From Glycocaulis alkaliphilus (GTDB taxonomy: Bacteria; Pseudomonadota; Alphaproteobacteria; Caulobacterales; Maricaulaceae): a stretch of DNA of 64,000 bases. Under the pieces are notes generated by a model. That model had not been told where the DNA came from. It searched no databases and saw nothing but the letters and a program-made list of their open reading frames with translations. Of this stretch, positions 52,197-61,194 are shown in pieces; positions within the stretch are counted from its first letter, which is position 1; the number at the start of each line of letters is the position of its first letter. The stretch lies in assembly GCF_004000605.1 (NCBI RefSeq), contig NZ_CP018911.1, positions 1,550,001 to 1,614,000 on the forward strand. Reading direction: 5' to 3'. Made by a program: the position numbers and the translations under genes.

Positions 52197-53483
52197 ATGG
52201 GCGGTGTTGGCGTCATTGACCGGTTCCTGCAGGTCTTCACCTCCTACATCGACAGCGGCTTCGGCCTGCTCGGCGGCGACGTCGCCTTCCTGGCAACGAC
52301 CCTGATCGTCATCGACGTGACGCTCGCTGCGCTCTTCTGGGCCTGGGGCGCCGACGACGACATCCTCGCCCGGCTCATCAAGAAAACGCTCTTCGTCGGC
52401 GTCTTCGCCTACATCATCGGCAACTGGAACGCGCTCGCCCGCATCGTTTTCGAAAGCTTCGCCGGGCTTGGCCTCATCGCTTCGGGCGGCAGCCTTAGCC
52501 CCGGCGAGCTGCTTCAGCCCGGCCGCATCGCAGAGATCGGCCTTGATGCGGGCCGTCCGATTCTCGCGTCGATTTCCGATCTGATGGGCTTTGTCTCCTT
52601 CTTCGAGAATTTCCTCCAGATCATCATCCTGCTTTTCGCCTGGCTGGTCGTTCTCCTGTCCTTCTTCATTCTGGCGATCCAGCTCTTCGTCACGCTGATC
52701 GAGTTCAAGCTCGCCACGCTGGCCGGCTTCATCCTCGTACCCTTCGGCCTGTTCAACAAAACCGCCTTCATGGCTGAACGCGTGTTGGGGCTGGTGATCT
52801 CGTCCGGGGTCAAGGTCCTGGTGCTCGCCGTGATCGTCGGCATCGGCTCGACCATCTTTGGCGAGTTCACCGCGGGGTTCACGGGTGAGCCGACCATTGA
52901 AGACGCCATGGCAATCGTTCTCGCCGCGCTTTCCATGCTCGCGCTCGGCATCTTCGGTCCGGGCATCGCCAACGGCATCGTTTCGGGCGGCCCGCAACTC
53001 GGCGCAGGCGCTGCGGTTGGCGCAGGTCTCGCCGCCGGCGGGCTTGCTGTCGGCGGGGTCGCTGGCGCCCGGATGGCCGTCGGAACAGTCGGCGCCGGAG
53101 CGCGCGGCGCGGCGGCAGTCGCTGGTGGCGCCTCGACCGCCTACAGCATGGGAAACGCTGCCGCTGGCGGCGGCGCCTCCGGTGTCGCCGCCGGTCTCTC
53201 TAGCGTTGGAAAAGCGGGCGTCAGCGCCGCAACGAACCCGCTTCGCCGTTCCATGAGCGAAAGCTACCGCTCAGGTTCGCGCGCAGCCTTCGAAGCGACC
53301 GGCGGCAAGTTCAGTAACAGCCCCGACGTCTCGCCCTCAGCCAGTGGCGTACCGCCAGCCTGGGCGCGGCGCATGAAACAACAGCAAACCCTTCACCACG
53401 GCGCCGCCGTCGCAGCTCATGCCGTTCGCTCTGGCGACCATGGTGGCGGCGGGACCGCCGTCAGCCTTTCGGAGAAATCATGA
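52197..53483 (+). CDS. trbL: TrbL (VirB6-like) conjugal transfer protein
   Basis: 428 residues. It opens with GVIDRFLQVFTSYIDSGFGLLGGDV, followed by five to six membrane helices (FVTLIEFKLATLAGFILVPFGLF, FGPGIANGIVSGG) and a Gly/Ala-rich then polar C-terminal tail ending in a His-rich stretch. Polytopic inner-membrane channel protein. Overlaps trbF by 4 nt. Confidence 0.94.
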   Translation: MGGVGVIDRFLQVFTSYIDSGFGLLGGDVAFLATTLIVIDVTLAALFWAWGADDDILARLIKKTLFVGVFAYIIGNWNALARIVFESFAGLGLIASGGSLSPGELLQPGRIAEIGLDAGRPILASISDLMGFVSFFENFLQIIILLFAWLVVLLSFFILAIQLFVTLIEFKLATLAGFILVPFGLFNKTAFMAERVLGLVISSGVKVLVLAVIVGIGSTIFGEFTAGFTGEPTIEDAMAIVLAALSMLALGIFGPGIANGIVSGGPQLGAGAAVGAGLAAGGLAVGGVAGARMAVGTVGAGARGAAAVAGGASTAYSMGNAAAGGGASGVAAGLSSVGKAGVSAATNPLRRSMSESYRSGSRAAFEATGGKFSNSPDVSPSASGVPPAWARRMKQQQTLHHGAAVAAHAVRSGDHGGGGTAVSLSEKS

Positions 53484-54166
53484 TGTTCCGTCGTCCAAGC
53501 GTTCGCTATTCCAAGACCCCAGAGCCCGTCACGCCCTATCAGAAAGCCGCACAGGTCTGGGACGAACGCATCGGGTCCGCCCGCGTGCAAGCCAGGAACT
53601 GGCGACTGATGGCGTTCGGCTCTTTGCTGCTCTCAGGCGGGCTCAGCGCCGCGCTTGTCTGGCAGTCCACACAAGGGACGATCACGCCCTATGTTGTCGA
53701 GGTGGACAGGCTTGGCGCGGCGCAAGCCGTGACGCCTGCCACCGCCGACTTCCGACCGACCGATCCGCAGATCGCTTACCACCTCTCGCGCTTCATCGAG
53801 AATGTGCGCCAAATCCCGGCCGATCCGATCGTGCTGCGCCAGAACTGGCTGCACGCTTACGACTTCACGACCGACAAGGGCGCGCTGGCGCTCAACGACT
53901 ACGCCCGGGTGAACGATCCCTTCGCCAAGGTCGGCGACACGCAGATCTCGGTCGAAGTCTCCAGCGTTATCCGCGCCTCCGAGAGCAGCTTCCGCATCGC
54001 CTGGATCGAGCGCCGCTACGCCAACGGACAACTCGCCGCAACGGAACGTTGGACCGCCATTCTCACCATCGTTCTGCAACAGCCGCGCGATGCCGAGCGC
54101 CTGCGCAAAAACCCGCTCGGCATCTTTGTCAACGCCATCAACTGGTCCCGGGAGTCCGCCCAATGA
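53480..54166 (+). CDS. trbF: TrbF (VirB8-like) conjugal transfer protein
   Basis: 228 residues: TPYQKAAQVWDERIGSARVQARNWR, one membrane helix (LMAFGSLLLSGGLSAALVW), and a periplasmic domain (TPYVVEVDRLG, WLHAYDFTTDKGALALNDYA) of the VirB8/TrbF NTF2-like fold. It nucleates the channel. Overlaps trbG as ATGA. Confidence 0.95.
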   Translation: MMFRRPSVRYSKTPEPVTPYQKAAQVWDERIGSARVQARNWRLMAFGSLLLSGGLSAALVWQSTQGTITPYVVEVDRLGAAQAVTPATADFRPTDPQIAYHLSRFIENVRQIPADPIVLRQNWLHAYDFTTDKGALALNDYARVNDPFAKVGDTQISVEVSSVIRASESSFRIAWIERRYANGQLAATERWTAILTIVLQQPRDAERLRKNPLGIFVNAINWSRESAQ

Positions 54167-55200
54167 TAAAGACACTTCGCCTGAACAAAGCCTCCATGAC
54201 GGTCCTCCTCGCCGCGACCACTCTCTCGGGATGCGCGACCTTCAAACCGCCGGAGATCGCTTACGACACCCCTCCGATCGAAGCGAAGCTTCTTCCGGAA
54301 CCGGAGAGTCCGGTGCGGATCGTCGAGCGCACCAGCCCACTGCCGCTGCCTGGTCAACTCAAGCCGATCAATGGGGGAGACCGAGCGCCGGAATCTGCCG
54401 GTCCCGCTGAGCGGGTGAACGAGGCGAACGCCGCCGCCCGGATGGAGCCGGTACGAGACGGCTTCATCAACGCCGTACAACTCTATCCCTACACCGAGGG
54501 CGCGCTCTATCAGGTCTACGCATCGCCGGGGCAGATCACCGATATCGCCCTGCAGCCCGGAGAGAGCCTTGTTGGCTCCGGACCGATCGCGGCCGGCGAC
54601 ACGGCGCGCTGGATCATCGGCAACACCCAGAGCGGTTCAGGGGATGATCAGCGCATCCATATTCTGGTCAAACCGACGCGGCCTGATCTTCAGACCAACC
54701 TCGTCATCAATACGGATCGGCGGACTTATCATCTCGAACTGAGAGCGAACCCGTCCGCCTACATGGCGTCCGTCTCGTGGACCTATGCCGAGGATGCCTT
54801 GATCGCGCTCAGGCGGCGCAACGCCGAGGCGGAAGCAGCCTTGCCGATCGGACGTGACGTGGTCCTCGACTCCTTGCGCTTCCGCTATCGGATCGAGGGC
54901 GACCGCGCGCCCTGGCGGCCGCTTCGCGCTTTCGATGATGGGCGGCAGGTCTTCATCGAGTTCCCGCGCGGGATCGGACAGGGGGAAATGCCGCCGCTCT
55001 TCGTTATCGGTCCGGAAGGCGAAGGCCAGCTCGTCAACTATCGCATCGCCCGCAACTACATGATCGTCGATCGGCTCTTCGCCGCCGCCGAACTGCGTCT
55101 CGGCGACAGGCAGAAACGCGTGCGGATCGTCCGCACCGACGGGGTGAGCCGCAACGCCCCTACCGCGTCACGCCCCGGCGCCGTGGGGCCACGCAAATGA
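54163..55200 (+). CDS. trbG: TrbG (VirB9-like) conjugal transfer lipoprotein
   Basis: 345 residues from the ATG at 54163. Lipobox in LLAATTLSGCATF, then the VirB9 signature blocks YTEGALYQVYASPGQITDIALQPGE, WIIGNTQSGSG, HILVKPTRPDLQTNLVINTDRRTYHLEL and FVIGPEGEGQLVNYRIARNYMIVDRLF. Outer part of the channel. Overlaps trbI as ATGA. Confidence 0.95.
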   Translation: MIKTLRLNKASMTVLLAATTLSGCATFKPPEIAYDTPPIEAKLLPEPESPVRIVERTSPLPLPGQLKPINGGDRAPESAGPAERVNEANAAARMEPVRDGFINAVQLYPYTEGALYQVYASPGQITDIALQPGESLVGSGPIAAGDTARWIIGNTQSGSGDDQRIHILVKPTRPDLQTNLVINTDRRTYHLELRANPSAYMASVSWTYAEDALIALRRRNAEAEAALPIGRDVVLDSLRFRYRIEGDRAPWRPLRAFDDGRQVFIEFPRGIGQGEMPPLFVIGPEGEGQLVNYRIARNYMIVDRLFAAAELRLGDRQKRVRIVRTDGVSRNAPTASRPGAVGPRK

Positions 55201-56375
55201 GCGACGATAGAGAATCCCGTGAGGACAAAGAGATTGCCGCCTCTTTGCGGCTGCGCGCCGATCCGCCAACGGTCATGCGTCTCTCGCGCCGCACGCTGAC
55301 GGTGCTTGGCGCGGTCGGAGGCCTCGGTCTCGGTGCCATCCTGATTGTGGCTCTGCAAGATCGCAAACCGGCCGATGGACCGCCGGAACTCTATTCGACC
55401 GAGCGAATCCAGGCAGCCGAAGGTCTGTCGCGCCTTCCGACCGACTACACAAACATACCCCAACTTGGGCCGCCACTGCCCGGGGAGCTCGGGCGGCCGA
55501 TCCTGTCAGCTCAACAACGCGGTCAGCCCGTGCCGGCGGTCGTCGCTGCGCCTGCCGTCGATCCTGACGAACAGCGCCGGTCGCAGGAGTTGGAGGCAGC
55601 CCGGCTCAGCCGACTTTTCGCTGAAGCCACGACCACCATCGATGACCAGCCTCAAACTTCGTCGGCGGTCGGTCCTTTACAATCCGGCGCCGGATCCTTC
55701 TTTCCCGCGAGCGTAACAAGCGCAGCACCAGATGCCACGGACAGACGGGAAGCCTTCCTTGACGAACCCATTGATCGACGCACGACAAGCAACGACCGGC
55801 TCACCGATCCGCCAAGCCCCTATGTGGTCCAGGCCGGTGCGGTCATTCCGGCGGCGCTGGTCACGGGTCTGCGCTCGGACCTTCCCGGTCAGATCACCGC
55901 GCAGGTGACATCCAATGTCTATGACAGCCCGACCGGTCGCTTCCTGCTGATCCCGCAAGGCGCGCGCCTCATCGGTGAATACGATAGCCGCGTCGCTTTC
56001 GGCCAAAGCCGCGTGCTGCTGGCCTGGACACGGCTGATTCTGCCCAATGGGCGCTCTATCGTTCTCGAACGCCAGCCCGGCGCCGACGAGGCCGGCTATG
56101 CCGGCCTCGAAGACGGCGTCAACAACCACTGGGGACGGCTGTTCATGGCGGCCGGGCTCGCCACTGTCCTGAATATCGGTGTGGAGCTTGGCGCCGATGA
56201 TGACGACGACATCGCCCGCGCCATTCGCGAAGGAACGCAGGACACGATCGGCCGCGCCGGTGAGGAGGTTGTTCGTCGTCAGCTTTCCATCCCGCCGACC
56301 TTGACCATTCGCCCCGGATTCCCAGTGCGCGTGATGGTCACGCGCGACCTCATCCTCGAACCCTATCGGAATTGA
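55197..56375 (+). CDS. trbI: TrbI (VirB10-like) conjugal transfer protein
   Basis: 392 residues. One membrane helix (VLGAVGGLGLGAILIVAL), a Pro-rich linker and the VirB10 C-terminal domain: YVVQAGAVIPAALVTGLRSDLPGQITAQVTSNVYDSPTGRFLLIPQGARLIGEYDS in pieces, and IRPGFPVRVMVTRDLIL. It spans the envelope and transmits ATPase energy to the outer channel. Confidence 0.95.
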   Translation: MSDDRESREDKEIAASLRLRADPPTVMRLSRRTLTVLGAVGGLGLGAILIVALQDRKPADGPPELYSTERIQAAEGLSRLPTDYTNIPQLGPPLPGELGRPILSAQQRGQPVPAVVAAPAVDPDEQRRSQELEAARLSRLFAEATTTIDDQPQTSSAVGPLQSGAGSFFPASVTSAAPDATDRREAFLDEPIDRRTTSNDRLTDPPSPYVVQAGAVIPAALVTGLRSDLPGQITAQVTSNVYDSPTGRFLLIPQGARLIGEYDSRVAFGQSRVLLAWTRLILPNGRSIVLERQPGADEAGYAGLEDGVNNHWGRLFMAAGLATVLNIGVELGADDDDDIARAIREGTQDTIGRAGEEVVRRQLSIPPTLTIRPGFPVRVMVTRDLILEPYRN

Positions 56376-56378
56376 CCC

Positions 56379-56639
56379 ATGACCAAATTGAAACTCGGCG
56401 CCATCCCAGACGATAAACCTGTCAAATTGAGTATTGAACTTCCCGCCGATGTGCATCGCGATCTTGTTGCCTATGCTGACGTGCTGGCCCGTGAGACCGG
56501 ACAGAAGAACGAAGCCGCAAAGCTTATCGCACCTATGTTGGCGCGGTTCATGGCGACAGATCGTGGTTTCTCGAAATCTCGAAAAAGTGGCCGGTCGCCT
56601 TACTCCCCCCGGTCAACGTCGGAACCACAAATCACCTGA
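56379..56639 (+). CDS. DUF2274 protein, 3' end altered
   Basis: 86 residues. The DUF2274 core KLKLGAIPDDKPVKLSIELPADVHRDLVAYADVLARETG leads to LIAPMLARFMATDRGF, as usual at the end of trb operons. The last 20 residues (SKSRKSGRSPYSP onward) depart from the family, and the coding signal ends close to insertion-sequence debris, so the 3' end was probably rewritten there. Confidence 0.85.
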   Translation: MTKLKLGAIPDDKPVKLSIELPADVHRDLVAYADVLARETGQKNEAAKLIAPMLARFMATDRGFSKSRKSGRSPYSPRSTSEPQIT

Positions 56640-56685
56640 TGTCCGAAGCTTCATCATCACGGCCATCCAGGCATCGAGCGTTCAA

Positions 56686-57010
56686 TCACCAAAAAAGCTT
56701 CGCCTTCCGGTGGCTACCGCCTGTGAGGAACCTGGCGGGAGGGCTGGATCGCCAGCTGTCAATGTCCTGTTGAGTATAGCTGTCTTTGTGGGAAGAAAGC
56801 AGGGTGGCAGTCGTCGCGATGCGCACAGTTGCCTCCGCCTTGCGCAATTTCGATATGATTTCTTCAGGCCGAAATCGCTTTACCTCCATGAATGCAGCCA
56901 GGTGATTCTTTGTTCGTGGCCGCGTCCAAAAGGATCGGGTCAGTGCGCGCATTCTGATGCATGTCCATGTGGTGTTCCTCCGGCGAAGTTGACGTGTCGG
57001 AACATCAGTC
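56686..57010 (-). mobile_element. insertion-sequence debris (IS481-like and IS3-like fragments)
   Basis: On the minus strand a transposase start MDMHQNAR (from 56968, with GGAGG upstream) resembles IS481-family openings. About 80 nt on, MEVKRFRPEEIISKLRKAEATV (from 56889) is the N-terminus of an IS3-family OrfA; both break off at once. Around them (56640-57156) no intact gene remains. The scar lies exactly between the conserved trb operon and the alk cargo. Confidence 0.6.
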
Positions 57011-57156
57011 TCCTTCGGCATCGCCCAATGGACAACCTATTGAAAATTCAAATCCAGGCGCAAAGAACGAGGTGTGGAATCTGTCCAATACTCTGGATGC
57101 GGCTTCGAAGCAGAAAAAGTGGCCGAACTCGCCCCAAAATCAGACCTGATTGTGGA

Positions 57157-58338
57157 TTATTGAGTGTCAACTGGAATGCGCGGAGAAATCGCTCTCGCAA
57201 GGGCGCTCTGACGATTGGGAAGGTTTACGATCTCGGCTGCGATAAGACGTTCGCCGCATTTCAGATGCGTTTCCAAAGTTGGTGGATGCTGAGAAGCATC
57301 GCTGCGAACCAGATCGTAACCGGACGATATTCCGACCGCCTGAACCTTCATGTCTTTGAGATCGGACCAGAACCGTGGGGGAACTGGGGTAGGACGTTCT
57401 TTGTTGCAAATGGCCGCTGCCGCAATCTGGGCCTGCGTGGTTGCATTGTGAATGGTTTCGATACGCAGTTTTCCGGATGCGAATTCGTTTTCACCGCGGG
57501 CACAATCTCCGATTGCAAATATTTCGGAGTCAGATGTCCGCATGTCCTGATCGACGCAGATACCATTGTCACATTCCAGGCCCGCGGCTTCGGCAAGCGC
57601 AATATTGGGTGTTGCACCAATCCCCGCCAACACGAGATCGGTCTTTATTTGGGATCCATCGCCAAGATGGATCGAGGAAACGCGGCGATCAGCGGCGCCG
57701 AACCTCTCAATCTTCTGATTGAAGAGAAACTGAACACCGGCATCTTTCAGCTTCTGAGTAACGAAATTGGTTGTTGCGGGTGAGGCAACGCGGGCCATGG
57801 CGCGAGCGGCGGCCTCGACAACAGTGACGGTTCTCCCAAGATTGACCGCGGCAGAGGCCACTTCGAGCCCGATAACACCGGCGCCAATGATTGCAACGTC
57901 GCGACAGCCAGGATCGCTCAAGGCTTGGCGAAGCCTTGCCGAATCGCCCAGGTCTCTCAGATAGTGGATCCCTTTCAGGTTCGCGCCCTTCGCATTAAGA
58001 CGACGCGGCGATGCCCCTGTGGCAAGGATCAAGGTATTGAATTTCATCGTCTTCCCGTCCGCAAAGTGGATTCTACGCTTATTCCTATCAATCTTGACGA
58101 CCTTGCGCGCCCGCATCAGGTCGATGCGATTGTCTTCGTAGAATGAAAGAGGACGTATCAGAGTTGGCTGCGGTCTATCCGGTCCCTGCAGCCACGCCTT
58201 GGACAGAGGCGGGCGCTGATAAGGCAGCGACACCTCATCGCCAATAAGTTTTATCGCACCTTCGTAGCCATTCATGCGCAAGGTTGCGGCAGCATTTGTT
58301 CCGGCCGCTCCATTGCCGATAATCACAGTTGTGTTCAT
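57157..58338 (-). CDS. alkT: rubredoxin-NAD(+) reductase, AlkT-like
   Basis: 393 residues. FAD motif VIIGNGAAGTNAAATLR, NAD motif VAIIGAGVIGLEVASAAVNLG, then EIFAIGDCARGENEF. It is of the rubredoxin/ferredoxin-reductase type and near the 385 residues of GPo1 AlkT. It feeds NADH electrons to rubredoxin. Its place next to alkS and beside alkB/alkG supports AlkT rather than a dioxygenase ferredoxin reductase. It lies 30 nt downstream of alkS. Confidence 0.9.
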   Translation of the reverse strand: MNTTVIIGNGAAGTNAAATLRMNGYEGAIKLIGDEVSLPYQRPPLSKAWLQGPDRPQPTLIRPLSFYEDNRIDLMRARKVVKIDRNKRRIHFADGKTMKFNTLILATGASPRRLNAKGANLKGIHYLRDLGDSARLRQALSDPGCRDVAIIGAGVIGLEVASAAVNLGRTVTVVEAAARAMARVASPATTNFVTQKLKDAGVQFLFNQKIERFGAADRRVSSIHLGDGSQIKTDLVLAGIGATPNIALAEAAGLECDNGICVDQDMRTSDSEIFAIGDCARGENEFASGKLRIETIHNATTQAQIAAAAICNKERPTPVPPRFWSDLKDMKVQAVGISSGYDLVRSDASQHPPTLETHLKCGERLIAAEIVNLPNRQSALARAISPRIPVDTQ

Positions 58339-58368
58339 GTTTCTTTCCTCCCCGGGTTTACCGATTGT

Positions 58369-60984
58369 TTAGATGAGGCTAAGCGAGCGCGCAGCCATTA
58401 CTGCCTCGGTGCGATTGGCGACGTTTAGACCACGCAAAATTTTTCTGAAATGCCACTTCACGGTGTCTTCCGTGACATGCATGCGCACTGCAATTTCCTT
58501 GTTGCTCAGCCCAAGTGCGGCATGTTGCAGGACGATTACCTGCTTCTGACTTATGGGGGCCGATCTATATGCAAAGGGGCGTTCAGTAATCTGCACATCA
58601 TGCGCAGGTACTTTGGTCCTGGCGACCTGAGTTGTCCGTTGATCCAAGAACGCTTTCGCCGCTGGACTGATGACACGCAGAAAATGCCGCCTGTTTATCA
58701 AGGACCTGAAAGCGCCCAGTTGTTGTGCCTTCAGATCGGCATCGGCGATTCTTTTCAGCGCCTGCTTTTTTTCGCCCATCAGATAAATTGCAGTCGCAAG
58801 CGTATATTGCGCCCTGATTTCTCCGCGTTGGTCTCGGACGGCGGAAAAGTTGGAAAGGGCTTTTCGAGCGTGCATCTCGGCCAGGCCCAGTTTGCCGTCT
58901 CGCAGAAATCTTGAGGCTTCTAGCAAGGCGATTTCCGCCTGGATGGCGCGATTCTGGTTTGGCAGAAACAGCAGGTCTTCGTCGGACGGAAGCGGCTCGG
59001 TCGAGAGCGGAGTGCTGGTTCGGGTTCCCATAGCAAAGACTTCGGAGCCCAATCGCACCAGAATGCCCAGCCGCTTCAGACCGCGATCCTTTGCCATCAG
59101 GCGGCAACGTTCAAGCAACAAGAACGCCTGCAATGTGTCACCCTGGCGAATATAGATCTCGGCCGCGCTTCGGACGGTGTTCCACACCACATCCGTCACC
59201 CCGAATTCCAGCGCAAAATCCAGAGCCTCTTGCACAAGACGCTCATCGGGTGTGATCGACTCTTCTTCTGTTTGGACCTGAAGCTCGAAGGCCGCGAGCA
59301 TTCCTTTGATAAAGGGTGTGCGCTCATGGGCGACGTTTTCGTTTTTCTGTGCGCGACGAATCTCGCTGCGCGCGCCATAGATGTCGCCATTGAGCAGCTT
59401 AGCCAGAATCCCAGCAGCAGCAAGCCAGCCAAACGCATAACGGTGACGGACCGCGCCGCTCACGACCGTGGCGGAGGCTATTTGATCTGAAAGGGCAGCA
59501 AACTGCCTGCCGGAAGCGGCGATGAATGCTCTGCACGTCTGTGCCGCGGCATGGCCGACAGGATTGGCCGACCCATAGGTATCAACCCAGGCCGCGCATC
59601 TTTCATCGCTTTCTTTCAATTCATCGTGGGTGGCAAGACCGATGGCATGCACCAGTTTCCCCCAGCCATTCGAATCTTCCTCCTCCGAAGGTGCGGAAAC
59701 CCTCTGGTCGTTCAGCCTGGAAAGCACATCCTGTGCTTCCTGTGCGCGTTGACTGAAGTACAGCACCCAAGCATATCCGATAGCCAAGGATGGCATCTGA
59801 AGCAGTTTGGCTCTGGGAATGCCCGTGAACCAGATCGTCAAGGCCTCAATCTCTCCTTGTCTCAGGGCTAGATCGAACAGAGCTTGATCAGTTAGCCGTT
59901 TGGCCCAGTTGTGATCGTGTGCGCGAAGAGCAACATCCACGACCAAACGGTACTCTTTTTTTCGCCAATGCCAGAATGCGATACGTTTTAGGAAATACGA
60001 CCGACGCGATCCATTTGCTTCGATGAAACGATTGCGCAGGTACTCTTTCAGGGCCCGGTTCATTTCATAGCATTTTGGTTTTTCAACGCTGGATATCAAA
60101 AGCCCGTGGCGCGATGCTAGTTCTGCCAATTTGCAACTGGAATCGTTAATCTTGAACACATAATCGCTGCAGTCTGCCGTGATTTCCTCCAGCCAACTGG
60201 CGTTAATCAGGTGATCGAGGAGCGGCCGCGTAATCTGTGCCAGTACGTCGGTTTCGAAGTATGCCTGAACCTCTGAAAGGTCAGCGATCGCGTCGCCTGA
60301 TGCTTTCGATTTGCCAGCCAGTGCGCATAGAAGCGGCCAACCAGCCGTCTTGTTGTATATCTTCGTCGCCCGGTCGGCTTCCAACGGTAGAATTGAACAT
60401 GTCTCGTCAAGAGTGAAGCTTAACTCTCTTGGACCGATCGTAACCACATGCGAAACTACCGACAGGGTGACCAACGTGCCCGGTTGGTGCCCGCTTACTA
60501 CCAGTCGAACGGCTTCTGGCGTTTCCAGGGTGATCGTTTTCAGAAATCTCTGTGTGGCGGCAGAGTCAGAAACGCCGTCCAAGCAAATCATGACGGGTCT
60601 TTTCCAATCGAAAAGAAGGCGCAGTGCGATGATCTCTGGGCCGCGATCACCGGACGTGACGGGAAGGTCCGGTGGCGAAAGCATTGCGACAATCGCGGTT
60701 GCAATAAGGTCCGCTTCAGAGACGCTCTCTGGCCAGAACGACGACAGGTCCAGATAGATACAATCGTCTCCTCGGTCGGCAGCCGATTGGGCGCACAAGG
60801 CGATCTGCACTGATTTGCCGAAGCCGCGAGGTGCCTGATAAAGGAGGCATTTCGCGCCGGGGTGTCCCGCAATATCCAGTCTGTCACGTCTCAGGCAGCC
60901 CTGAGTCAATTTCTTTTGACGGACATTCATGCGTTCCAGAAAATCGTAGATGTCGTTCGGGATTGCGCTGGAGGTCTTAATCAT
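58369..60984 (-). CDS. alkS: AlkS-like MalT/LuxR-family transcriptional activator
   Basis: 871 residues from the ATG at 60984, which follows an AGGGAGG ribosome site; AlkS of Pseudomonas putida GPo1 is of similar length. N-terminal P-loop LLYQAPRGFGKSVQIALC, a long TPR-like middle and a C-terminal LuxR HTH (LSNKEIAVRMHVTEDTVKWHFRKILRGLNVANRTEAV). It probably senses alkanes and activates the divergent alkB promoter, likely through the palindrome at 61051-61070. Confidence 0.9.
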   Translation of the reverse strand: MIKTSSAIPNDIYDFLERMNVRQKKLTQGCLRRDRLDIAGHPGAKCLLYQAPRGFGKSVQIALCAQSAADRGDDCIYLDLSSFWPESVSEADLIATAIVAMLSPPDLPVTSGDRGPEIIALRLLFDWKRPVMICLDGVSDSAATQRFLKTITLETPEAVRLVVSGHQPGTLVTLSVVSHVVTIGPRELSFTLDETCSILPLEADRATKIYNKTAGWPLLCALAGKSKASGDAIADLSEVQAYFETDVLAQITRPLLDHLINASWLEEITADCSDYVFKINDSSCKLAELASRHGLLISSVEKPKCYEMNRALKEYLRNRFIEANGSRRSYFLKRIAFWHWRKKEYRLVVDVALRAHDHNWAKRLTDQALFDLALRQGEIEALTIWFTGIPRAKLLQMPSLAIGYAWVLYFSQRAQEAQDVLSRLNDQRVSAPSEEEDSNGWGKLVHAIGLATHDELKESDERCAAWVDTYGSANPVGHAAAQTCRAFIAASGRQFAALSDQIASATVVSGAVRHRYAFGWLAAAGILAKLLNGDIYGARSEIRRAQKNENVAHERTPFIKGMLAAFELQVQTEEESITPDERLVQEALDFALEFGVTDVVWNTVRSAAEIYIRQGDTLQAFLLLERCRLMAKDRGLKRLGILVRLGSEVFAMGTRTSTPLSTEPLPSDEDLLFLPNQNRAIQAEIALLEASRFLRDGKLGLAEMHARKALSNFSAVRDQRGEIRAQYTLATAIYLMGEKKQALKRIADADLKAQQLGAFRSLINRRHFLRVISPAAKAFLDQRTTQVARTKVPAHDVQITERPFAYRSAPISQKQVIVLQHAALGLSNKEIAVRMHVTEDTVKWHFRKILRGLNVANRTEAVMAARSLSLI

Positions 60985-61050
60985 CCCTCCCTCCCTGAAA
61001 GTGATGTATCGTAGGCGTGCCGACATCTTACCTAGCGCACAAAAACTCTA

Positions 61051-61070
61051 AACTACACGAACGTGTAGTT
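61051..61070. promoter_or_regulatory. perfect palindrome in alkS/alkB divergent promoter region
   Basis: AACTACACG-AA-CGTGTAGTT, 9-bp arms with a 2-nt spacer, 66 nt before the alkS start and 125 nt before the alkB start. It is by far the most regular dyad in the interval and is the likely operator for AlkS or another regulator. Confidence 0.7.
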
Positions 61071-61194
61071 GTGGGGTGACCTGATTGAGAGGCAGCTTAA
61101 TTCCAAGCGGCAAGAAGCAGCAAGTACGAAAAGGAGATGCTCTTCTGGCCAATACAGAAACTTACAACAGCCTTTTCCTTGGGAGGAGTAGACT

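Noticed and set aside
56434-57783. 449-residue plus-strand frame
   Set aside because: Runs across the DUF2274 3' end, IS debris and antisense of alkT; no protein-like motifs.
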